Source: Phoronis australis (taxonomy: Eukaryota > Phoronida > Phoronidae). From it: a stretch of 64,000 nt of DNA. The translations under genes and the position numbers were made by a program. The stretch lies in contig NMRA01000547.1 of assembly GCA_002633005.1 (NCBI GenBank), forward strand, positions 223,559 through 287,558, given 5' to 3'. Shown here piece after piece: positions 12,101-24,100 of the stretch (position 1 is its first letter; the number at the start of each line of letters is the position of its first letter). The notes beneath the pieces were generated by a model. That model was not told the origin of the DNA and did not search any database. It worked only from the letters and a program-made list of their open reading frames with translations.

Positions 12101-15100
12101 TGGAGCATTATTCACGCTGGCAGCAATGTGTGAAAATCAAATCATATTTCGCGCACGTAGCCCCAGAAACAAGTAATGCGGTTAGATAATTTCTTGGTAA
12201 CTGAAAGTAAAGACGTGGCCGTCGTTTGGCGATTAATAGGCTTGTCATTCGGAGGTGCGCCGTCTGACGGGCAAAATCCTGGCTAATACTCTGCCCTGGC
12301 CCCCCCTAAATAAAAATCCTGGATCCGCCCCCGACTTTGGCTGTCATAGGCAATAAAAAACGAGACGCACATCTCTAAGTCACGATTTTCTGCCGGGACC
12401 GATTGCGCGCTAACAACGGGACTGATCAGTGCCGCTGTGCCAGCAATATCAGGGATGTTGTCGTGGATATTTGGTACATGTAATGACATCTTGCGCAAAA
12501 AATAAAACATATTTGTCCACCACAAAGTTTGATAAGTTGATCGCTTAAGAATTAGTGGAAACACTGCCGTGTTGTGACATTTTATCACGTGTTATGCAGT
12601 GGCCCGAAACTTTCTGGCTCGAATCCGGAAACTTGCAAAAGTTGCTTAAAGTGTTAGCAAATGAAACGCGTTAAAGATCGATTCTGCATATCCCATGTTC
12701 ACGCGACTTGCTGACATGTACAAGTCATCGGGAGGGCTGTTCTAGGTTGGCGTTCTTTTGAACTTTGATTTGGCAACAACCAAATAACGGTCGGATTAAC
12801 AAGAGTTGCTTTATATTTGCTAGGCGTGCGTTCAGTAGACGCTAGGACCTATGCTAGGACCTAGCTAAAACCTAGTCAAAGTCACGTGTTCTCATTTAAA
12901 ATGCACGGCAATATCTCACGTAATCTCGTGAAGTCTTGCTTTTTAGCGAGGTCCTAGCATTACTGAACGGGAGGCAGGTTTCTTCCGAGAAGTGTAAAAA
13001 CTCAGCTCGCATACGTTGGAAATTACAGGTAGCATTTAGCGACTTGATACGAGCTGACAAAAATCTCAGCTTGCATTTCCAAATTTCAGGTCACAAATGC
13101 GACCTGCAGCTCGTTATGTCGAGCCCTGGAAACAGATGCACTACTCATCACAACAGCAATCGTATCTGTCCCAAAGTCATCCATTGTCCATCGTTAGCTT
13201 CATAGAAATATACATGAAAATTTGTCGAAGATCTACAACAGTGATAAAGCAGCGGATGTCAAATGCCCCCAGATGATGGCAATATGCAACTACATGGGCG
13301 CATAATGATACAACCACAACCTCACTCAGTATGTGTGTATGTGTGCGGGCATGCGTGTGCACATGTTTTGTATACGTTTCTATTATCAATACTTAGAAAG
13401 ACTCACTGCTTTGGGGAACATGAGCCAGTCCTCTTTTAGTCCCTTCAGAATTGGCCCAGTTGAAGACTTCCCATCAACAGAGTTCAACATATCATGAGCA
13501 CGTAGCAGGTCAACCGGTATCATTCCTCGCACCTCTGCTTCATTGGGGTCATAGTGAAAATCTTCTGATATTTTCTGACCCAGTTTGGCATCATAAAGGG
13601 CAAGGCGGACAAAGAAAGGTTCTGGCTGAAAACAAAATAGTTAACAATCAGCCATCAATCAGATTTTAGACAGCAGGTTGATCACTGACCAAGAAATATT
13701 CAAATTTTAAGGGGATTCGGCACTTGCTTGAAACACTTTCTAGACATTTAAAGACTAACACTAACACTGGTTGAAAATGGCCAAAAGACAGAAATGTTAC
13801 TACATGTACTCTGTGTATGAAGTTGACAAGATAATGAATGAAGACCAAAGTATATTATATACGGTGATATCTCACCAATTTAGGATGCAATATGTCAGAC
13901 AAGTGAAATTTTATTTTCTCATATTTTCCATGAAATATATGTAGCACCAAGTTAACAATTTTCAGTGTTCAACTTCTGTACCATAGCCATCATCTAATTA
14001 TGTTTTGAGAAAACTGTGCTCATTTAGAACAATGTTCAACAATGTTAGAAGCACTCGAAAAATGAAAAAAATGGTGATTTTAATCATTATTTTTGTCTGA
14101 AATTGCGGAGATTTTACTGCAGGCAATGGGATCGGAAAAAGCCAGATAGTATAAGTTAGCTCTATAATTGAAACACAGAGTATGCAACTTTTTTTAAAAA
14201 ACTGGTTAATGAATTAATAACAATTTATGCCAATAACTGAACTATAATGACCACAAATGGCAGCTCAGAAAATGATTATGCAATCATCTGTCCTTAGTAG
14301 TGTAGTGATTTCATGGCAGGAAAACAAGATGACAATACATTAGCAAGCTTCTCTGTTTTTCCATCTTCTGACACACTGGTTTGTAACTTCATAGTTAGCT
14401 TTCCACAATGCACAATAAGCCGAACACCAGAACGCTGCTTCAAGTGGAAATCATCTGCACTACTCTGGCAACTGTCTTTTGTCTGGGGAGTTCTCTACAA
14501 AACAGAAAAGATAATGTTTGGGCTGAAATAAAAGACAGAATATGTACTTGGCTTTGCTGTGACTTTAAGGGTATGTCATTTTCTTTTTTGAAATGTGTCA
14601 CGAACAAGCATGCCTAGTATTTTTTTACTCGAAATTGAACTCGAAATAATTTAAGATTTTTGTCTACTTTGGAATGAATGTAAGATAAGGGTCTGGTATT
14701 CTGTGCTTGAGTACAGTATGATTTACATTGATAACTGCATACTCATGTGTACTTGATGACTCCAGCGTTAAAGCTATAAGTTTGAGTCTGTACACAAAAT
14801 CCCAAGCTTTTACTCAAAATCTTGAGTTTTTACCAAGTCTGTAGCTAAAATCTATGGGTCTTCAAGTGCAAATTCACAGCAGTTTGCGTATTCCATCATA
14901 TACTCCAGTACAGAATAACAAATAATTATCTCAAATTCGTGCTTAAGAGAACGGAAAATGACAAATGGATTTTCGATTTTGATTTCAAGTAAAAAGATTA
15001 GATCCCAGGCCCCGAATTTCAAGTAAGACTTGTCATTATTGTCAAGACAAAGAGCACTTGATCTCAGTTATTATTGTTATAATAATTCAGTGCTCGTTAA

Positions 15101-18100
15101 TCAGACCAAAAGGATGAAAGTTGCTAAACTTCGATCCTTCATGCCACCAACAACTTCCTTTGAGATAGTTCTGATAACATATTATTGCATTGGTACAGAT
15201 AAATCAGGGCTGTAGGAAGCAGGGGACCAGGGGGGGGCACGGGCCCCCAAAAAATTTTCAGGCATCAGGGTTAAACCGTGGCAACCGACGCGTGGGGCGG
15301 GGACAGTCGATAAGAGAGAAAACTCAAGAGAACATTTTACATCTCTGTATCAGTGCATGGTTTACCTTTTGATGACCCTGGCCAGGACATTGTTGTTGGG
15401 GTCTCCGCTTTCTCAGCAAAGGTCGTCTAAATGCACTTGGAAACGTGCATGTAATGATTCATGCATATATTTCGAAAAATCAACAAAATTTGTAAAGCGG
15501 GGCTTTTGCGGAGCACATTAATTTACTGGATTTTTAAATTTAGTAAGTCAATTTTGCGACAACAAAACCATATTTTTCCAGAGGCCCCTCTCTGGCAAGA
15601 GATAACGGAGACAGACACCTGTCGCTTTTTTTTCTCGAATTGTATATCCCTTGATAAAAATTGATGACTTGACAGATATCATCAATTGCTGCACATTTCT
15701 TGATTTTTGAAAATATAGGTATTTTCACATAGAGGGGCCCCACGTCTGTAGGAGGCCATTGATGACATTCAAGTGACCACAGTTTTTATATTTCTATTGA
15801 CAAATTCTTAAGGGTAAGCTTACGGAGAGAGGACCCAATGTTGGACTCGATTACGTCCATTTTCCTGTTTTTTTGTGAAATCGTGCAACCAACTTTCATG
15901 TTGAAGAAAGTCACTTCCTGCACCGTCATCTGACCACACGAGGGTGTAATGAACTGTCACTCTTTTCCAACCTTAATGATGTTTAGCTTTTCATTATTAA
16001 GTTGTCCCATTTCAGACGGTAGAGCAGTTCGGAGAAATGTCCCTTTGTCCCTCTTTACATGTAAATCTGACACTGCCAAGTATTCACCAGGGAAGTCGTG
16101 ATTCGAAATTCATCAAAAAATACATTTGTGCACAGCACAGCAGTATCAAGACATTCGACCAAAACAGCCAAAAATGTGAAAAAAATACAATAGGATTGAC
16201 CACCATCGAAAGGGAGCCAGGAATTTCAAAGAACGTGAAGACTGTTGTTTGTTAATTACACAAAAGGACGTACTACTTCCGATGGTTAGTTATAAATAAT
16301 GCGACTGTTTCCCATTTTATCACTAGAATAGTATGTCTTTTGAAGATGGTTACAACGATTTGCTTGTAAGGAATTCCCACATGTGGAAAACACTGCTGTC
16401 GAGGCTTCCATTGGGGTGACCGTGTACATGTCGAATGAGTGTACCCAAATGCCCTTCTTCAGGCGTTGTTTCGCAGGGACCTTTATCAATTCAGCGTACA
16501 TATCTCTGTCGTAATCTGATGGCTGAAAATGCTTGCCACTGCTTTGTACGTTGCGTGAACGGGTAGCGCTGCGTTATTCACACGAACGAGCTAGCCAAGT
16601 ACGGCGAAGTCTATCATCCTTTGGAAAGTGATGCAAGGTACCCAAAGCGCGCGAGACGATAATGAGTACATCCTGGTACACAGCAACAGTGCGGCATGTT
16701 GACTGACTCGTAAACAAAAGCAAACGACGACCGAACTTATCACATCCGAGGTAGAACAATGACTGACTTGACAGCTCTCAGTCTGACTGTATGAAAAGAA
16801 ATTGGCGCGAAATTCTTGCCTCCTAAAACGTCACTTCCGAAGTAGAGAACGAGAAATTAATTAAATTACGAAAAGCTGTAATTAAGTGAAAAATATGTCT
16901 GGGATAATCAACAGACCTTATTTTTGCTAAAAAAGACATGAAAAAAAGGCTGCCCTTGCCTTTAAAAATAAAGTGTAACCATGCAGTAGGCCTGCTTAGA
17001 ATCTCAGTTATTGAACCCCAGACGTTGATGTGTGTACATTTTTGGGACACAATCTGTATTATTTTCCCCAGCAACCAGAAAGTGGACTACCGCCTGTGTT
17101 TCATCAAGGGATTCTGAAACGGCCACAAAGGCACTCATACCAGGCACCTCGGGACCTCACCTTTCCAAAAATTACTTCAAAGAATCCCCATAATAAAATG
17201 AATTAAATTTTTCCGAAAATGGATCATAATAAAAGGAACCTTGACCTTCGACCCAGCTATAGTTACTTCAGGCAGCTCCCAGCCACCCGTCAGTGCGCTC
17301 GGGGCCTCGATGCATTCTTACTCTCCGTGAATCTTTGTTGGTTTTGGTTCACGGTTACTCAAATCCTGATGGCTGCATCCCCGGTATTACCCCCACCTAT
17401 GGCGGACATGGGGGTGGGGTTCGGTACAAATATGGTGACATACAGAGAATGGGGAGGGGGCGTGACGATAACAAGGGGGTAGGTTGGCGAAGTCAAATTG
17501 GTTTGTGCACCCCTAATAATTTTTTCCTTCCTACGGGCCTGTAAATACAAAAGATGACATTATCACTTTGTGACACAGTCACTCATAGCTATCAATGCCA
17601 GAAGCACCTTTGCGGTATAAACTAAAGTCATGTGACTGCTACAAAAAAACGATTTTAGAATTAAAAAGTTGGATAATAGTCTTTCAACAATTACATTTTT
17701 CAACAAGGATAAGGGTCAATGCATTAATCAGAAGTTACAACTGCACTCCAGAAGTAAACTGAAGAATTGTTTAGTGACTGCTGAATCCTCAACCAGGGTG
17801 TGTTTAGCAACAACAACAAGAATGGAAAAGCATATTACAACAGTGGCCAATAATTTGGGTTGGTGTTGATGTCAGGGTTTTCACAAATTGGCTTGTATTT
17901 AACTGCACTCCAAAACTTCTCTACCACTCTACCCTACTACAGTGACCGAAGATGACACCATTATCTGACACTGTCTTTGTTAGAACACATTTACTTGTGT
18001 TAAAGGGGAGCCACGGCGCTATCTGTACACAGTTGGCACCGTTATTTTCAAGTTTTACTTCGGGCCTGATATCAACTAGATGCTTTTTTGTTAAAATGTA

Positions 18101-21100
18101 GAAATAATTTACTTGCCAAACCTGAATAGAAGTCCTATTTTTTAATAGCATCTCATGCAAAACCGGAACATTTTAAAAACAAATTCCATACAGTGCATCA
18201 TAAAGCATAGTGTCTGAAAGTTTCCAGTGAACGTGATCAGCCATTTTTGAGATACGATGTTCCGAAGTTGGCCAAATTTGGACTCTTTTCTAGGGTACAA
18301 CATGACCGTTAAGACCTTTTTGAACATTCCATATTGAACAGTAAAACTTACCGGTAAATTAGGGTATATGTGAAAGAGGTCTTGACGACCATCTTTTCTG
18401 GCTTGGGCCAGTTGGCTGTCTGTCTCTCGAGAATACTGAATGATAAAATAAAGAAAATGCAAGCTTTCATAAAATCTGTGACTGTTCGTTTCTTAGATTG
18501 CTTTACAACTAGGATATCATAATCATGAGAGTTTTTATGCCAATTGTTCAAATTTGAAGTATCAGCTGAATGTCACATGCATTTTACAAGATCTAAGATC
18601 ATAGATAGAACTATGCCAGAACAATATATCATGTAAGCAATACCCATTTATTCCTTTCCACTCACATATTTGGTAACATGAACAAACTCATCACTATTTC
18701 CATATACTGTAATATTCATTTAAGGACGTTATGACAAACATTATCAGCAAATCTGCACATTTAACTAAATATCCATGTTGACGACACGTTCGTGTTACTC
18801 CATGAGTATGACATTGACAGCTTCACACGTCACATTAACAGCTAAAACGAAAACATACTGTTCACCATGGAACCTGAGGTTGATGGTCGATTGCCATTCC
18901 TAGACTTATAAAGACGAGGTCTCTACCAAGATCACGCTATATCGCAAACACACCCACACAGACAGTATTTGAACTTCAAGTCCAACCACCATGTTCACAC
19001 AGTCTGTTATGAGAACGCTACTGAACCGTGCAGAAAGATACATCACTGAGGATAAGGATACAAAGAGTGATCGTCAGCACATACACCTTGCTTTGAAAGC
19101 CAACGACTATGAGCCATGGGCATTGTAACTTCCTCACAATCGAAACCTACCAGCACTAGTGATAACCGCTGGGATCCCATACATTTGTGGAGTGTCCGAA
19201 GAGCTACGTCGAGTCTTCAAATGCCATGAAGTCAACGCTTACTTTAAACTCTTCACATTCAGGTAGTTAAACCAAAAGAAGTCACCCCACTTGAGCAGTA
19301 AAGAGGCCATTTACATTAAGCAGTGTAACCCCCCCCCACTTAACCGTGACCAGGGACTGCAACTTCCTCCTATTTATGATTAGGTGTTACTTCCAGTTCC
19401 ACAACAGCGGGAACAACAGTCACGTGATCAATGGCCTGAGCTTCAGGCTTGAAAGGTTATGCTCAATTAACTAAATCTCTCCTAGTAAGTAACTTATCTA
19501 GTTTTTACCAACATGAATTTAACTCAATAAAAGAATAAAAGTATATATGATTCTGACAAAAGAAAATCCGTAGAGTTTAATTTTGAACATAACATGCCAT
19601 TGACAGGTCACGTGACTATGTTTTTTTCGAAAATTTATAGTAAAACAGTAGCATCAAGAATGAGACCTCATTTCCATAACACTGTCAAAAATGTCAAAAT
19701 TGCTGTTTTCCTTTTGTTTAATACACTATAGGCTTTGATTTCATATTAGTAACATTTTTGATAATTTAGAATAAAGCATTTTGTAGAACAGTACATAAAC
19801 TATGACACAAAAACATTTTCTTTGAAGCTGGTCAGTCAAATCTGAGACAAGATGTTAAGAAGTTAGCTTAATTTTTGACATCTTTTCAGGGTTCCTTAAT
19901 TGGCATAGGATTCAGGGAGATGAACATTATGAGGGTAATGAAAAAGTCACACACTTATAAACAACCCCTACTAACAACGCACTGGTTACACCAGCCAATA
20001 TGCTGAATCTGAAGAGACCGTTAAGTTTCAAACAAACCTTCAGCAGTTCAGGATTTTTTCCAGAGTCCCAACCATCTCGTTCATCAACACCTCTTCCAGG
20101 AGAAGAAGTGTCTGAAATTAGTAAAACAGTATCACAGTGACACAAATAGCATGCTGTAAAAGCAATTAAGTAAACCAACATGAAAACAAGAGAAATTTGC
20201 CTAATTTCACGAAAATTTGTTCAGAAAAAAGGTAAAAGTAAAAAATGAACTTGAGAGTACAATCCTTCTGAGAGAATGTGTGTGCCATCCAATCCACAAC
20301 AGGAAAATGACTGAAATTTCCATAGACATTCACAGAAGGTTTTGTAGATGCAACAGCAGACCTTAGATGCCAGATGAACAGCCAGTACATATGAATATGT
20401 GGATGCACGAAAAGGATATATATATATCAACATTTCATCTCATACATTTCAGATTTCATCCAGACTCATAACTTTAGATAAACTTTGCAAACAACCCAAG
20501 CTATACACAATACACTAACTGAAGGAGGATCAAGCACTATGTTTCAACTATAACTTTGACCTCAAAAGAACAGAAATAATACCAGGCTTACACCAAACAA
20601 TATTCTACACATAATTCTCACATAAAAATCCCAATATCACTGCAGAAAAACAAAATAATTTGGCACAATTCAAAGCACTGTATATCAGAAATGGCAGACT
20701 GAGATGAGCCAATTTCGAAAAGCCTAAGTTTTGTCTGCTTCACTGGCTTAATAGCATGGCTGGGTACCTGTACTAACCTATTTTATCTTCCATTCATTTT
20801 AACAAGAGCAACGTTGAAATGCGCTGATGAATGCACCGCAGATGGTGTGCTTCTAAGGTTGTTTATGTGTATCATAAAAATGGCCACTAAATGGCGCAAA
20901 AATGTTGAATCCATACGATAACATGCCATCACTTCTTTAACAGCAAACTATTTACCAAATTTCATAAAAATCTGTCAAGGAACTTCAGGGAAATAAAAGG
21001 AAAATGGAAGAAAATCAAATTCCCACTAGAGGGCACAGCGTTCATTGGCTCCGCCTGAAAGTTGTCGTTGTCTGTTGTTAGCTTCCTAAATTTAATGAAG

Positions 21101-24100
21101 ATCCTGTAGTGGGTTTAGGAGACACAGCTATGGGTGCAAAACAAAACATAACTACCACTAGGAGGCACAGCAGTAGTCAAAGTCGTCATCGTCAACAGTC
21201 CTCTTCACACTGAGATCATATACTCTTGGTGGACGCCAAAAAACAGACTCTGTCATGTTTTTACCCGTGTGTGGGTGGGCGCAGGTTGTTACAGACCGGT
21301 GCTAATAGCTTTCGGAGTGACGATTGACTGAAGACTGGTTCGAGTTAATCCTTTATTAATCCGCACCGTACGTTCACAAGCCTACTCAAACCAAACGTCC
21401 GACGTAATGTCTGTTTATGCTCCAGCCAATGCTGAGAAGCCTTGACTTGTGATGAACTTCTGAGACACGTTCAGCAACTGTTACACTCGTCGATTCAATA
21501 ACCTGCTGTCTCTATAGCTGGCTCTCTATTGACTATCGCTGTAACTGCTGATTCTCTTCACTGCAACTCAACTGTAGTTCTGATTAACTTACTTGAACTG
21601 ACTTGATCTTCTCTTGAACTGAATTGATATTCTCTTGAACTGACTTGATCTTCTCTTGAACTGACTTGATCAAACCCGTGCTTGTGTATTTATAGCCTAA
21701 TGCATTGTTCTAGAACTTTTCATCAATTCAAGCACATTCTAGAACTTTCCTGAATCTACCCATCCATTCTACAAATATATACTAGTCTCTAGATTATTCC
21801 AGACTGTATTAATCACTGTCATGCTAGAGTCTTCTACAAAGTTCCACACTACACTGTAGTAAACAAATTACATCATCACTGTTCTGACATCAGTCTACTA
21901 GAAAGTTCCACACTATTTTGTAGTAAACAAATTACATCATCACTGTACTTAACTCAGGGGTCATGCCAATCAAAGAGAATAACAAAACAAAACAATGCAA
22001 CTAAAAATACTGTCAGACTATATTCTGACAGAGTAGAAAACAGCAAAAATGGCCACTAGGTGGCGCAAAATACCTCGATCCCATCCAAAAACGGGATTAT
22101 AGCGTTATCTCACCAATAGATGCTTATATTTCAAATTTTATGAAAATCCCTTGAGGACCTTTGAAGATAGAGAGGTAAACGTAAAAACTAAAATTGCTAC
22201 TAGGGAGCACACCGGTTATCAGATCCGTCTGAACGTTGTCGTCGTCGTTCGTTGTCAACATCATATAAATACACTAGCTACATTTAGTAAAGATCATGCA
22301 AATGGTTTAGGAGATACTGCCATGGGCGCAAAAAAAAAACTGAAACAGCCACTAGGAGACGCCAAAGTAGTCGATGTCGTCAGAAAATAGTCGTCAGCTG
22401 CCCTCTTCATAGTAAGAACATACATGCCAATTTTCACAATCCTTAGAGCAGTTGGGTTCATAGAGGGGTGGAAGCCAAAAAACAGACTTGAAAACAGTAA
22501 AAATGGCCACTAGGTAGCGCAAACTACATCAAATCTATCCGAAAACAGGAGGATAGTGTCATCTCACTAATAGATACCTAATGCCAAATTTCATGAAAAT
22601 ACATTGAGGACCTATGAAGATATAGTGGTAAACATAAAAAAAATAAAATTGCCACTAGGGGGCACACCGGGTAGTCTGATCAGTTCGAAAGCCGTCGTCA
22701 TTCTTTGTCAACTTCATATAAATATACTTGCTAAATTTAATCAATATCCTGCACAGCATTTACGATACCGCCACAGGCTCAAAATCAAACAAAACTGCCA
22801 CTAGGAGGCACTACAGTAGTCGAAGTCGTCAGAAAATCGTCGGCCACCCTCTTCATAGTAAGAGCATAAGTAACAGTTTTCACAATCATCCTTAGAGCGG
22901 TTTGGTTGATAGAGGGGCGGATGCCGAAAAACAGACTTGTAAAAATGGCCACTAGGTAACGCAAAATAGTCCAATGAATTTGCAAACGCATGCATAGCAT
23001 CATCTCATTAATACAGACATGCCTATGTGCCAAGTTTTATGAAAATCCTTTGAGGACCTTTGAGAAAAAAAGAGGTAAACGTAAACAAGAGCAATGCGGA
23101 GCCTTGAAGTGCGCCCACGAATGCGCCGCAAATGGTGTGCTTTTAGGGTTATTTAGTTGTATCATAACAATGGCTACTAGATGGCGCAAAAACGTACAAT
23201 CCATCCAAAAAACAGGAACATGCCATATTTCGTAAAAAGCTGTCAGGAACTTGAGAGAGACAATGGAAAACAGAATAAAATGAAATTGCCACTAGTTGGG
23301 CACAGAATCCGTTGGATCCGCCTGAAAGTCGCCGTGCTCTGTTGTTATTTTAATACAGCTATGGACGCGAAACAAAACAAAACTACTACTAGGAGGCGCC
23401 ACAGTAGTCAGTCGCCATCATCAAACGTCCTCTTCACACTGAGAACATTTCAATATTCAAAACCATCCCTAGAAGGATTTGGTTGACAGAGGGGTGGACA
23501 CCAAAACCAGGGTTTGAAAACAGCAAAAATGGCCACTACCTTGAGTATCCAAAAACAGGAGCAAAGCGTCATCTCTTCAGTAGATGCCTATATTCAAAAT
23601 TTTATGAAAATCTGTTGAGGACCTTTTAAGATACAGAGGTAAATGAAAAAAACTAAAATTGCCACTAGGGGGCACATCAGTGGTCAGATCCGTCTGAAAG
23701 TCGTTGTCTGTTGTCAACATCATAGAAATACCTTTGCTAAATTAAGTAAAGATCCTGCAAACAGTTTAGGAGATGCAGCCATGAGCGCAAAAAAAAAAAA
23801 CTGCCACTAGGAGGCACCCCACTGGACAAAGTTGTCAGAAAATCATCATCAGCCGTCCACTTCATAGTAAAAACATACATGCTGATTTTCACAATTATCC
23901 TGAAAACGGTTTGGTTGATAGACGAGTGGACGCCAAACAACAGATTCGAAAACAGTAAAAATAGCCACTAGGTGGCGCAAACTAGGACGAATCCATCTGA
24001 AAATGGAGAGATAGCATCACATCATTAACAGATGTGTATGCCAAATTTTATGAAACTACGTTGAGGACCTTTGAACATACAGAGGTTGATGTGAAAAAAA

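Larger units (their letters stand above)
8495..13128. mobile_element. CAG...CTG DNA transposon with 5-bp target duplication (family 1, copy A)
   Basis: Terminal inverted repeats CAGGGCTCGAC (8495) and GTCGAGCCCTG (ending 13128), with further subterminal GGTCGCA/TGCGACC words. The exact 5-bp duplication GAAAC lies at 490-494 and 129-133 of the respective kilobases. Removing the Kolobok insert (10097-11758) leaves about 3.0 kb. No transposase of its own was recognised. The termini resemble hAT elements; the 5-bp rather than 8-bp duplication recalls the hAT5 group, which is inference. Related copies lie at 42778-46816 and, as fragments, at 48880-49790 and 51505-51960. Confidence 0.8.
8160..13310 (+). 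mobile_element. Degenerate head/array repeat copy, split by a 4.6-kb transposon
   Basis: Degenerate monomers with GCCACTAGGGG and GCCACTGGATGG centres lie at 8160-8494. The same family resumes at 13129-13310, with a monomer and the 3' tail (CAGCGGATG...ATGGCAATATGC...GGGCGCATAA). Between them sits the CAG...CTG transposon 8495-13128. The old copy was therefore present before that insertion. Confidence 0.65.
20802..23084 (+). mobile_element. Head/array repeat element, copy 3, with solo-LTR insertion
   Basis: Head ACAAGAGCAACG, here with its small hairpin shortened, then monomers with GCCACTAGG-GGC centres. The array is broken at 21250 by an LTR and resumes at 22031 exactly where the monomer consensus expects. 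It ends without the tail, abutting the head of copy 4 at 23085. Confidence 0.75.
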
